From Alviniconcha marisindica (Eukaryota; Mollusca; Gastropoda; Provannidae), in assembly GCA_018857735.1 (NCBI GenBank), contig JABMCL010000598.1, forward strand, positions 291,001 through 355,000: a stretch of 64,000 bases of DNA, in the 5' to 3' direction. A program made the position numbers and the translations under genes. The notes under the pieces were generated by a model. It was not told where the DNA came from. It saw only the letters and a program-made list of their open reading frames with translations, and made no database searches. Shown here one piece after another: positions 1-13,700 of this stretch; the first letter of the stretch is position 1; each line of letters opens with the position of its first letter.

Positions 1-162
1 GCCCATTTACCAGGACAGCTGAACTCCAGGATTGTTTCTGGTTTCTGAAGACACTAGGCTCACCGCTGGCCCGCCCGTTCCATGTCCAGTTGTGCCACGA
101 GCAGGACTTGCCAGTTGGAGGACCTCAGTGGTTCTGCATTTCTTTTGTTCTCTGTGTTGCAG

Positions 163-342
163 GGAAGCAGTATGTCTGAGAATCGTCGTCCTAGCGGTAT
201 GAGTCCGGGTCCAGGTCCAGGTTATCCGCACCAAGGTCAATACATGAGTCCAGCAATGGCCGTCAATGCTCAACGTTATATGATGGGGCAAGTGCGACCT
301 GGTCAGATGTCTCCCATGTCCAGCCATGGTTACAATCAACAA
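163..342 (+). CDS. ARID1: ARID1 exon 1 in window (internal exon)
   Basis: The acceptor is tctgtgttgcag and the donor is CAA|gtaagt, with phase 0 on both sides and 60 codons. It encodes a Met/Pro/Gly-rich stretch starting [20 protein letters not shown] and ending in SSHGYNQQ, typical of the low-complexity N-terminal half of ARID1 proteins. The ATG inside is not taken as the start, because the acceptor is good and the N-terminal exons are expected upstream, outside the window. Confidence 0.82.
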
Positions 343-3300
343 GTAAGTGGCAGTTGTAATGAAAGTAAAAAGGCGAGGTTGGTAGTGTGTTTTGGGAAAT
401 GGTGTCATTGTTTGGGATGTATTAGTAAAGATTGTCCCCCACTGGGCCTGAAATTCATAGTCCAAAATTGGTCAAACAGAAAAGTCTTGATTTGTCAGAT
501 GACTTGTTTGTTATAAATGTTGGATGACATCACCTTTGTTGGGGCCACTTGATCATGATAGGGAGTTAATTTAAGCATTGATCTGAATGATATTTGAATT
601 ACACACAAGCAGACGTGGTGTCTAATGGCTGCTGAACACTACTGATGGCTTTAGCTCAAATCTGTGTCGTGCCATGCTGAGTGGCCCATAGAAAAACAAG
701 ACAAAACCACTGAAGAAAGAAACAAAGAAACGCAGCAACAAAACATGGTCACTGATCACCCAGAGGAGCTCTGCACTACCCATAGTAATCTGACTTGCAG
801 TGTTAAGGATGCTGTGCTGCTTTCGTTTTCTGATGTTTCCATTCGTTGTATCTGGAATGTTTTCATTATGCCCACAAATAGATGGTGCTCATATCAGTGC
901 CTGATATTTGGCACAAAATTGTCAGCTGTGAAACTAATCCATGATGTATGCTTACATTTTCACACTTTCAGATGCCACCCCACAGTCAGATGAACTACAG
1001 TCCCTCCATGCCAAATCAGACCTCCCAACCGCCAAACCAGCAACAACAGCAGCAACACCAACAGATGTATCATGGTCAACAACAGCAACCACAGCCTCCC
1101 GGTCAGCCACCTCCTCAGCCGTCGCCCACCCCTAGCCAGCAACAGCAGTCGTCATCATCATCATTGTCCTCCCACCGACCACCGTCATCTCAGGGAACCT
1201 CACCCAAGCAGGCATCTCCCGCACCGCCAGGGATGGCTGATCAGAATTCAAATCATGTAAGTGTTGATCTGAAGATGAAAGGAGTGAGGGCCTCATTGAA
1301 ACGCTTGGTGCTTTAAAGACAGAATGGCCATGTAGAAGTGTGCAGGATTGAGCAGAACCAGTTGAGCTCAGTCCTTTCAACTATAAACCTTGCAGATTTG
1401 TTCTGATAAATTTGGCAAACAGGGGACTCATCTAAAACCCAAAATTTGACACTGTATGAGATTTTGTTGCTGTCTTTCTAGCTATTATCCAATGGTGGCA
1501 CTCTTTTGTCCAGTAAAGTTTGCATTTCTTGTTTGTTGGGCTGAATCAGTTTGAAGTTGATGAAGCAGGAGCAGGGCTGACAGGCTAGTTGGACATGTCT
1601 CTCACGTCTAGCAATGAAAAGAAAGAAAAGATGGCACATGTACCGGTCATGTAAATGTATGTCTGCAGAGAAGTGTGATAAAATCAAATGGAACACTTAT
1701 CAATTCAGTGACCATTTTGTTGTACAGAGGGCTGGGCATGCAAAATCAAACTTATTTCCTTACCAGCCTGTCTTCAGGGCAAGTCTGAAAGCCACATTCA
1801 GGGTTGCAGTCCTCAGTGTGTCCCATGCGGACACCACAACTTGCTGTGCTGATGCCTCATTCTGATTAACAGGCTGTGTTCCAGTGGATCTTGTTGAGGG
1901 TTCCAGTGGGTCTTGTGTGTAACATGATGTTGGTCTTTTGTGCATTCATGTGGGTCCTATACGTTCACTGCGTAATCTGCATTTTTATGGGTTTTGTATT
2001 CATTCCAGCTGGTCATATGACTTGAGTTGTTCTTGTGTGGATTTCTTAAGTTCGTGTGTGTGTTTTCTGTTAATTTCATGCTACTGTTTTTAGTAACACA
2101 AACTATTAATGACATTTCTTTTTCCAGAGCACAAGTAGTAAAAAGTCCGAAGAAAATGCAGAATCAAACAAGGTAAGTGGTTTTGTGTGTGTGAACTGTG
2201 ATGTAAGCTGTAAACCTATTTTGTTGACTCGGCAGTTTTCTCTCTGTAATACTTTGTTGTCCTGCCTTGTGATGAAAGTGAGTACAAGTGTTATTACCTT
2301 GCAGCTTGTCAAACTGTTTACTGTTGGCTTTTTTCCTTTCTTTTTTTGATGATGATGCTGATTCCTACAATAAATCAAACTGGTTCCTGATCACAAAAAT
2401 GGTTGACTCCTTGATTCCACTGCCCGGTCATTCCCAGAAACAAGGCCCAAATGTGTGACTGACAGACCTTCAGAAATCATTTTAGCAGAAGGCAGTTGGT
2501 ACTGGGTTGTGTAAAACACTAGCGTGCTTAAAAAGTGTAAACAGAATTATAACCATACGTATGGTGTGTTTTTCCTCCACACTAACAACACAAATGGTTA
2601 GGACATGTCATGATGGTGGTTGAAACATGGACACCAAATGAAATGTTTGTGGTGTTAAAAATGGTAAATAACTTCACTAGCACATATTTTCGACTAAGCT
2701 GTATTCATTGTTTTATAGAATAACATATTCTGTATGATTTTAATGAAATGGAACAATCTAGTTTTACCACTTGTGAGTTTATGGTGTGAGCCAGATGGGA
2801 AATGGAAACTTGCCACAGTACTGTTTGACTGCTCCTTCATGAGGCCTAATTAAAGAGATGGTGGTATTTCAGTCTTCAACCAATTCTAAACATAAAGCAC
2901 CGCCATAATGTTGAAGGCAGTGTTTGAGTATGGAATCTGAACTGGTGTGGTCTCTGTTTCCAGGCAGTTGAAACATGGACACCAAACAAGTGACAGACAT
3001 TCAGCAATCCCATATATATCATTCATGCAAATAAAAAGAGAAATAGAGACAAGCTTCCACAAACCATAGTTAATTTACATGCTATGATTTTTTTTACCTC
3101 CATTTCATGGGGCAAAAAACTAGAGGGTTTGAAAGGAGACTCATTGACTATTGACTTAACCGGCTTCCACTGTCACTGATCTCTAAACTTCAGAGGGTAC
3201 AAAACTGTGCTGCCTGTCTTCTTGTTTGTGCATCCCTGAGTGTACACACCACACCAATGCTCGCTCAGCTCCACTGGCTTGTATCTTGTACAAAATTGTT

Positions 3301-4326
3301 TGTTTGATTTTTGCTCCCATCATGTTCTTTGTAAAGCACTGACGGCTTTTTAAGAACTTGCGCTTTAGAAGTGACCATTGTTATTATTATCCCACATGTA
3401 AACTGTCATTTAAGTGAGAAGGAGAAGTGGTAAAGAACAAGAAAAACATACTTGAAAAAGAAGAGAAATCATGGATACAAGAAAAATGGTAACATGCTGA
3501 CATTTCAACAAATGTGTCTTTGGGGGGGGGGGACTTGTGATCAAAAGTTCACGGGTTAGTCCCTGCAGGAGCAGTGGGAGAATTTTCTTCTCCTGAGTCA
3601 ACTTTCTGTGCTGATTCCAATGGTGGTATCCGTTCCAGCCTGTGTTACCACAGTCGAAAATCCCAGCCATTCTGCCAAAAGTGCAGGTGGCAGGTTACAC
3701 TTAAACACGCATGCATCATATGTATGTGGCTTTGAATGAAGTGGGATTGTAAATGGGTGTATGGTGTACACAGAATGTGCACTGAGACAGCAGCAGTTTC
3801 ATGTGGCACCAGCTGTGTAACAACCAAATTGTGCTGTCAGTAACCACTAGAAGCACTTAGATGGATATTAAAAAGTGCACTATGGTAAGGATAGTCACTC
3901 ATTCAGAATCACGTGCAACATGAGCACAATGAGTGCTTGGGAACAGTGATAGCCCTAAATAAAAGCAATAATAATAATAACCATCTGTCTTCTTTTGGCC
4001 TGTTTCTTCTTCCTCATTTTCCTTTATTCTTTGTAAGTAGTGTGTATATATTTATAATAATTAATATGTATATATTTTCCCCCTGACAACAATGTGTTTG
4101 TTGAAACGTGTCAGAGTGTATTTTTATCTGTGACCTGTCTTCTTTTGGTGAGTAAGTTTTCCTTGTTCTTTACTGCTTGTCATTCAACACATGGTTAACT
4201 ACATTAGTACAGTAATACTTCTGCTGTTTTAGCCATTGTTGGCCCTTGAACATAGGCCAGGGTTGTCTGATTTTCCTTCTCCTGTCTGGAATCTCAGGGC
4301 TGTTGTTTGATTCCTCTTTCCTATCT

Positions 4327-4367
<41 letters not shown>

Positions 4368-4734
4368 CATTTTCTTTCCTAGTCCTCTTGCTCTTTCTGT
4401 CTTATTTTTCTGCCAGCAGTCCATTCTGCCATTTTTTCAGAAGTTCTCTAGACATTTTGCCTTAAGAGATAGGCTCCTTTGTATGGCTCTTGTTGAGTGG
4501 CTATGAGATGGTAGTTGGTTGGAGGTATGTGCAACTTGCTGCCATATGGCACTGGTATTTGCCAATAAGCAGTTATGTTTTTTAATTCTTGTAAGCATAT
4601 TTTTTGTTTAATGTACATTTATCATGCGCTCAACAACGCCCTGAGCGCTCATATCATACATATTAACCTAAATACAATATTCTATACACATGTAGAGGAC
4701 AGTCCTACCAAACCATTTACATAAGGCATTATAT

Positions 4735-4780
<46 letters not shown>

Positions 4781-7700
4781 TCCAAGCACCGCTTTCTGGC
4801 ACCTTCCTCCAAACTCTGCCAGATTTAGTTACGCCACTGAAGGGGCACTCTTTATCTCCACGCAGCTGTCCAGCGACACGGTGAGCGCCCTCTGAAAGGT
4901 TTGGGTACTAATATGACTGTAGAAGCAACCTAGTGCCAAAGCATGCACGTAAACATGAGACGCATCCACCCCAGGTAAAAAAAGAGAGTTCCATCTTGAT
5001 TCAAACGATTGTAGTTTTATTTGTGCTGGTGTAAACTTTGTTGGCAGCTATAAATGACATGCCTTGTTTTATTTGAGTTGTTTGTAACAAACTTACTACT
5101 GTTTGAGCACCAGCAAAAAACTGCTGGTTAGCTGACAGTTTTCTGGACCGTATGGTGTAACTAAATAGGGCAGTGGTTGAAGGAAGGATGTTGTAAACTG
5201 GTGCTTGGAGTTTGACACACACACACACAGACTAACAGAAACTGGGTATTGATATTAGTTGGGGCGGAAATACTGTGAGAAGAGGAAGGTTTTCATTTTG
5301 GCTTGAAAAGATTACAGGGTTGAGCAGTGTCTAAGGTCTTGTGGGAGTGAATTCCAAATGTGGGGTCCAAACGCAAGAGGAAGTGCGAAAGTCATGAGTC
5401 TTGCGTGTGTATTGCTGGATTTTCAGTATGCAGGTGTCAGAAGAAGAGCATAGTGTACAAGATGGAGTATAGGCATATAGCAGTTCAGAGAGGTAAGCAA
5501 AACCAGAACCATTTATAGCATTGAACAGTGACTGTATATTTAATACATTCTGAAAAGCCAGTGCAGTTTTTCCAGGAGGGGTGGTGGTGGTGGGTTGCCA
5601 AGGGAACGAGTCTTGCAGCAAAGTTTTGAACTCTCTGGAGAGGCTGGATAACAGAATTAGGTGTACCCGTAAGGAGACAGTTGCAGTAGTCAAGTCCTGA
5701 GCAGAGGAGCAAGTGCACTGTCAGTGTACCCCCCTATCAGGAGGGTGCAACTCCATTGCAGTAAAGAAAACACAACTAAATTGCACCCCCCCCCCCCCTT
5801 TTTTTTTTATTTGGGGAAATCATCATCATTGTCCACCATCAAATTTGAGAAAAGTTTGAGTACTAAGACTGTGGAAGCAGCCTAGTCTTGACGCATGCAT
5901 GCAAACATCAGGTACGTCTTCCCCTGGAAAAAAAGTTCCGTCTTGATTTGAATGATTGTGTGTGTGTGTGTGCTGGCAATCATTGATCAACATTTGTAAG
6001 AAAACATGGTCTCAGATTCTGTTCATTTTGCTGAAGTTGAAAGGTTCAGTAACTGGTGCAGGGATAATTCCCTTGACTTGAATGTAAAGAAAACAAGGGA
6101 AATGCTGATTGATTTCGGGAAAAAATTCCAACTGTCATTCCAGATCTCTTTATTGATGGCGTGAAAGTTGAAAGAGTGACTGAGTACAAATGTCTGGGAA
6201 CAGTCTTAGACAACAGACTGAATTTTTTGACAAGAACACTGATTTTATTCATGAAAGATGTCAGCCAAGAACATTTTGCCTTCAAAAGCTGAGATCTCTT
6301 AATGTCAGTGCTGCTGTTTTACACACTTTCTACAGGAGTTGTATTGAATCAGTTTTAACATTTTCGTTCCTGTGTTGGTTTGGAGGCTTGAATATGAAAA
6401 GCAAAAATGTCCTAAATAAAGTGGTGAATGTGTGTGGCAAGGTTGTGGGTGAAAGACAAGAACAGTTAAGTCAGTTGTATGAATATCATGTGGTACAGAA
6501 GGCTACGGTGATTGTGGATGACAACAGCCATGTCCTTGCTAAATGTTACGAGATGCTTCATCTGGTAGATGATTTTGTGTACCAAAATTTAATACAATCA
6601 ATATTTCTGAACAGATAAATCTGTTCAAACATCAGGGCAGTGTGTGTTTGTGTAATTACTGGTTTGTTTAATATGTGGCTTTTGTATTTTTATTAACTGT
6701 TGTTTGAGTTCTAAACTATGTTAGTATGTACTGTGATGTGGTTAATGCTCAGCCACGTTTTAATTTCTCAGATAATCTTGAATCTTGATATGATTTGAGC
6801 TGTCTGTGAGGTTGCAAATGTAATGCCATTTTAGCACCAAGGAAACCTATTGTGTAACCAGTTACGGTAGTGCTTGGAGTTTGAGTCAGCGGTAATGCCC
6901 TCAAATGTGGTCATGTCCCAAAACCACTGTGCTGAGGTGGTAATTTTTCAGCACATTTTATTAAAATTTGAAACAATGATAACCACTAACACAAAGGTGT
7001 TGGTGATTTACCCCCCCCCCCCCCCCCCCCCTCTTTTTTTTTTTTTTTTAGTGTTTTGTAACATAATAAGCATAGATAGTCATTTTGTGTTTTACACCCA
7101 GTTAACTATTAATTAATATGGGAAAATAGGCAAACAGAAAGTTAATTAGCCTAAAAGTAGGTCACTGCTGGTGACTCTCCTCTGGTTTCTTGCAAGTTCT
7201 AAATAAACCCAGCAGTTGGTCTTTGCTTTTGGAAGTTGTGGACTTCATCATTATACAGGACAGCAGTTGGTCTTTGATTTTGGAACTTGTGGACTTCATT
7301 ATTATACAAGGCAGCAGTTGCTCTTTGTTTTTTGGACTTCATCATTATACTAATATGCGGCAGCAGTTTATCTGGCCCAGTGACAGTGTTTGAGAGAGTA
7401 CATCTAAAACTAGCATCCTTTGATGCGCTGGCATGGAGGTCTGACAGAGGTAACGTGTGGCAGTGGCTTGTCACCTTTCATTGTTCTATCTTCCCCTTTC
7501 ATTCACAGGTTATGTAATGTACATTTTTTGTACCAACTGATTGAGGGTGTGTTCTTGTTTTGAATGGATGTATTCCAACTGTTCCACTAGCAACTCAGCT
7601 AACTTTTCCTTCAGATGGGGATACAAAGCAGTTTCTTCCTTGGGGATGCTTTGCTGCTATTGGGGAGTAGAGGGTTTGACGCTTGTATTGATTTTGGGTA

Positions 7701-10700
7701 TGCAGCGCTTTGTTATTGAAATTTGATGCACACCAGTAAATGTTCCATGTGGAACTGGAAGTGTATATTTGCCTTTTGGGGGGGGGGTATTTTGGTAGGG
7801 TTGCAGTTAATGACCTTACCTGCAGTGCTCACTGTTGCTGTTTGGCTGGGAACATGATGGTCATGATGATGGGTCTATTTTTAGTGAGGCCCCAGTATAC
7901 CATGGACAGTACTCTTGGTGCAGGACAGGCGATATTATATCAATCAGTCAATATTTTATTTTATGTCTGTTCACATCGAGGTGATATTAGACAAAAACAA
8001 AACAAAAAACAACATATAATTATGATTTGTACTAATTTTCCCATAGGACTATGAACAATCGAGTTGACAATATTAGTAACAACATCAGTATTATACAAAA
8101 TATCTCTTACATTGTTGTAAGCATTTAAGTCATATCCATTTTTCTGAAATAAAACTAGTAATAGGTCATTCAAGCAGTATGTGTTTAACTCATTCAAGAC
8201 ACAACAAAATGGTGCGCTCGGCTCCTGTAGACGCACTGTTTTTGCCTGTTTAAAAAAAATTGTAGTAAATAAACTACTAGGAATAATACAATAAACATAT
8301 ATACATTTTTAGAAAGCTTGGAATGTGTACTTGTCAGATTAATAATACATAGCGTCATATCATATACCTTTCTCTGTCCCAACAGCAAAGTGGGAACTGT
8401 CCAATCACAGTAAAAAAAACAAGTTTGATTCTACTGGTTGCATGGATCCCAATGATAAAAATGAAGATGTTATTATCGCTGTCTCTTGAGTCCGCCTCGA
8501 GATCTACTAGCACAAACTCCTCGCCAGAATCAACAATGTTCTCTTCAGAACCACTGTCCGAAAAATCTTCTCGATCCGAGCCCTCATTCAGTACTAATTC
8601 CACAGTTTCCCTCGCCGAGTAACGCATATTCACTCGGCGCGCCACCAGTTTTGAAACATGCAACTTTCGTCATTTTGACACACTGTTACAGACGCCAAAA
8701 CAGACAAAAGGAACACTCGACTGGACAAAGGGTATTACTGAAAGTGTCCAAAATTGAAGCAGTTAGCGTAATATTATTGCCTCCAGTCAACTCGAAAGCC
8801 GGTAAGACCGTTAAAAATCTTTAATTCTTACTGCGTCTAAAAGACGCAGATCGTCAGCAAGCATACTGCTAAGCTCCGCGTCTTAAGACGCGGAAAGCCT
8901 TGAAAGAGTTAACAGATACAGTATTTTTACAAAGGCATGTCACATTCTGTGAATATTTAGTGTTCCATGAATTTAAACATAACTTGAATATTACTCTTGC
9001 TAAATATCTAGAACAAGAAGGTATCGCAAATTTGCTTTTTTCAATTTGTTTATATACAGTCTTCTTAAGTAGTAATCTCATGAGATGATAGTAGTAGGTT
9101 ATTGGATAATATCTCGGACGTTTTTTTCTTTGCACCTTGTTTAGCTAATTTGTCTAATATTTCATTCCAGTAAAGACCACAATGAGAGGGTACCCAACAA
9201 AACTCAATCCCAATACCCTTGTACATGATACAATGTATCGAATACTTTACTTCATAAAATATATCCCCTCTCATTTTACAGTTCCAGTTTTTCAATGCAC
9301 AAAGAACTGATTTTAAGTCAACACAGATCACAAAATTATATATTGCTAACTGAATATTGCATATGTAATATAATGCCATTAATATTGCATATAATATATA
9401 TCAGGCGATATTAATAAACTACAAAAAAATTGCAAATAAGACAGCTTTGTGAAAATAAGCATAGAAAGCATCCTGCTCAGGAAGGGGGCTGCAGTAGACG
9501 TAAGTGTAGGACTTTGAAAAATGGCGTGTATTCAGTCCATGCTTGAGGGGTGCAGACCATTGAAGCAGCTTTGAGGGGCGGAGGAAGTTACTACAGAGGA
9601 CATGCGCTGAGGATCTGAAGGAGCAGGCACTGAAGCAATTTATGCTGGTATTGTTGTGAAAGCCAGCAAATGCAGCAGTTAAGCACAACAGCAATGACGA
9701 TTGTAGAATCAGAATTAGTTGTTAAGCAAGTGTCAAGGGTTAGTAATGTCAAATACAACTTCAAAAAACAAAACTGAAACAGTACAAAATTTTGACAATG
9801 GCCTACCTAACCTTAAAAAAGTTTGCATGTGAACAGACACCAGGATGAAACAATTAATGGCAACAAACTGTGAAAGTGCAAGTCACTGTTCATACTCATC
9901 ACATACTTTGCAGAGAAAAGGAAAAGGACTAATAAACTTGGAAGGTAGAATTCAGCAGCGTTTCTGGCAGCATGCAGAGCACCCAAAGAACCTTTGGCAG
10001 TTGTGGATTCTTACCCAGAGAATATCTTAGGGCCCACAAAGAAAGATGCAAGATGGCCTCAAAACAAGAAATGTGTGACGAGTTCATTTGCAGGTCATAT
10101 GGTTGGTGTATACAAGGATATTTATTCACCAGTGACATAAAAAGGTATGCAGGAATTTGGCTTGGTGATCTATTCATACAGCATATTAACAAATAGACAA
10201 AACATTGCAAATAGCCAGGTATAAAAGTTGTAAATAAATGAACATTTAAATTCAACAATGTATCAGTTCTAGCATTGTAAGCTACAAGACACACATGCAT
10301 GTGCAGGCACACAAACACTGACATATCATAACTTTCCAAAGTTTTGCACAGGCAGATGCGAGTAACCTGCATGTCCAACCTGTTAACTGTGCACACTGAA
10401 TCAAGCCACCCAGAATCAGCCAATCATGGTCGCATAAAAACTTAATTTTGTAGTATGTGCATTCTGGAGGATCACAAAAGGCCCGCTCCGACTAAAACAG
10501 AACAGCTATGACTAGTAGAATAAACTTTGGAGAATATCTAATAATAATATATGCTAAATAAATATATAAGTAAATGCAACCAACCACTGCTCCAAGCACT
10601 TGCTTCACTGACTCCTAGTCAAAGGATTCTTTTCAAGATAACCACCTTTGTTTTCCGTTTCTGTGATGGTGCCCTGCCACCATACCTGTCATGTCTCTCA

Positions 10701-13700
10701 GTCTCAGTATACACTCCACGCACTCCAGTTCAGATGAAAAAAACCTTTCCTGTGCAGTATAGAAAATTAAGGGCATTGGTTACCAATCGTTCTCTGTTCA
10801 GCCTTCCTGCTCACATCCGACATTGCAGTTCTCTCTCAGTTCAAAACTTCTCTAAACGTTTCTCTTTACATCTGCCTACTGTGAGATGAGTATCCTGTCA
10901 CAGGTAGTGTGCTCCTGTCACAGGTAGGTGATGCTGTACGTGGTTTGTTTTTTGACGTCTTCATTGGCTGACTGGTGATTTTGGGGGGTTGGGGATGGAG
11001 AGAGAGAGATAGGGGGGAAGCGAGGGTCTGCGACATTGTGTGCCAGTGTGTGCGTGTACACGTACGCATGTGTGACTGCGGGGGAGCGGGAGGGACAGAG
11101 CGAGATGCGGAATTCATTATTAAGTTAGGTTGTGTAATGCTTCATGTATAGCGAGCGCTTTGGGCCTCGCACATGTATATTCATAGAGGGATTCGGAGCA
11201 TTACAAATGCATGTATTAAATCATTTTTAGTTAAATTTGGTTCGCTGTGTAGAAACGAAGGGCCAAAACTGGTGGCGCATGACGCATTGTACGACTTCTG
11301 CCTCACACGGCGACCTTGTTGGTGATGTCAGTCAGACAAAATGCTAGCGCTCAAGGGCCTGTTTTCTCCATTTTAGAACGTTAATTTTTACTCTTTTTTT
11401 ACCTTTTCTTTCAAACTAGCCCCTACTCCAGTCCTATCGGTAGGGCCCACGAGGCTTCTTCCTTTGGGGTCACGGTCAGTTACGCTTCCATGGTACCCCA
11501 CTGTGGGATAGTTTGGAGAAATTAAAGCGGCAAGGATATTAGAAATATAATAGTGTGGGTATTTTTTATTATCTTTTCAGGACAATTTATTTCAAATTAA
11601 AGCAAGTTGTTTTTGGAAACTGTACCACATCTATTTAGTTTTCATACACAGGCATACAAAGTCGAGTCGACACAGGTACAAGTGTCGGTTGACTTGGGGG
11701 GGGGGGGGGGGGGGGGTCCTGCAAAACCAGAATTTTGTGTAACTTATATAAAAGACATTTTCTGGGGGTGAGAGATATGCATGAATGACAGACCCATTAC
11801 AGATGTGCGTTTTGCATGCACAGCAGATAAAAAAGGACAATCCCCTCACTGCTCCTTCGCCCCTGTCCCAACGCGTGTCCCTCTGGAAAAACAACTCACT
11901 TTAGATTGGGTCATGTTTTGGTTTCGCTCTGGTTTTAAGTTCTGTGACTACGTCCGTTTTTTGTAGTACAAATTCAGAGTAATGCTGTGTACAACAAACA
12001 ATTGCTGGTAGTCGTTTCTGAGCCGAGGTGGCGAGAGAGGGAGTTGTGCAAGAAGTTAGAGACCAGCAGGCTGTAGCTAGCGCTTTGTTATTGTCCGCGA
12101 GAGTCAAGTGTGGGTGGGTGTATTTGCTGCCGGTGTGGGCCCACTAAGTCCCCGTGTGCCGTTGGTTGTGTGCCCAGCCACAGGCCCGGCCTTTATCTCT
12201 CTTATGCACGTAGCGCTGGATTTTATGCATTACGCCTTGGGGGTGAAATGTCAACCCCAAAGATGAAGCCCCCATCAGCGTGCCTGCACAACATCCTAGC
12301 TTTGTGTCAGTCAAAGCGGGCCCGTCCCCCCAGTTCCCCTCCCGCCCATGTGTCTCCGCTACCGGCCCTTGTTTTTCGGCCTTGATGATGTAAGAGTTGC
12401 GGCAGAACCCTCAAGTTCTCCTCCCCCCCTCCCCCGATCGGGAAATGAATGTTTCTCTTCATGGAATTCCCTCTCTGAATAACAGTCTTTTGTCAGTTGG
12501 CAGACCGGCGGCTAAAAATAGGCGTCGCTCAGCTCGAGAAGCGAGCATGGAGAAAGCCCCAGCTGCCTCGGTTTACAGTGGGGCCCTGTCAGGGTTGCCA
12601 GGGTCACACCTCAGTGCTTTTCATTGCTCCAGGGATCGGGGCAGATAAAACCTCGCCAGTAGTCGCTTTAGTTTGCCAAGCGAATGCGGCGAAATAGAGC
12701 CAAGTTGGCTGGCATAAGGGCCAGAGAGAGAGGGAAGGAAACTCCCAAGCTCTCCACCACAGCCTAGTGAGTGGCGAATAACGAGACTTGTTTATGAAGT
12801 GAGTATATCATTGGCTCTCCGGACTGACAGCCTTTTTGCTGGGGCGGAAGGAGGCATATTTTGGTTACAGCTTTTTGTTGTTATTGCTGTTGGTTTTATT
12901 TTTACATTGTATGTTTTAGTAGTATGTTACTGTTAAACTTGTGTATATTTTGTGGCAAATAGTATTCACTTAAAATGCAGGTTTCCTCTCATGCTGAACT
13001 GTTTTCTAAAAAAAAATTTTTTATGTCCTTTAAAAAATATATTATCTCTGTGTTTGTCGACTTTGTTGTGTTGATTGTTTTGGTTTTATTCTTGCCAAAC
13101 CCTGCTTATTTGGGTGTATGGAAAATCTGAAATTGATGTTGAAATAATGTACAGTGTGATGATAATGATCAGTGATAATTGTACAGTATACATAGTGACA
13201 TGCAGTGGAGGTGTAGTAATGGGCACATATTGACTGTATTTCACTGTTTTGAGTGATGTCACTTGCAGGCTTTTTATACTGTGACCATGTCCCTTCTGTG
13301 TTAATGCCCTGAGTCAGTGCATTTGTTATGGGGGCCAGTATATTTTATTCTGTCTGTATTGAGTGCTTCTACCAGTACAGTTGGTAAGCCAGGGAAGTGG
13401 GAGGGGTTGTACAATCAGTGTAGATTTGTGGTTTGTAATCTGGTAGATTGGTGGGTGTCAGTTAACCCATTCCACTCCTAGATAACACTAGTTTCTACAG
13501 AGCTGAGTGACTATTTCAAGATTTTTTAAATTTTTATAATGTGCGAGTGTATTTTTATATGCAATGTGGAGGCCTTATTCGTTAAGTAGTTTCTGATGTT
13601 TCGTGACTGCAGACGTCCCGTCCATTTCCTTTTGACAAAGACTGGCACAGAGCGACTATTACGAGCGGTTGTGAACCACGTCATTAAGGTGGTTCAGTAC

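Larger units (their letters stand above)
7938..9401 (-). mobile_element. I-like LINE fragment (RNase H and C-terminus), interrupted by a piggyBac-like element
   Basis: A 12-bp perfect target-site duplication CAGGCGATATTA flanks it (7926-7937 and 9402-9413). On the - strand, from the high-coordinate end, it encodes an RNase H piece ([36 protein letters not shown]), then [15 protein letters not shown] and [17 protein letters not shown]. After the insertion comes [20 protein letters not shown]...SPMGKLV and a 3' UTR ending near ttgactgattgat. This order is the C-terminus of I/Nimb-clade elements. It is 5'-truncated, with scattered stops and frameshifts. Confidence 0.85.

Noticed and set aside
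10866..11117. - strand Pro/Ser/Thr-rich frame as a small gene
   Set aside because: Low complexity, no start context or splice evidence, and it overlaps the edge of a LINE fragment.
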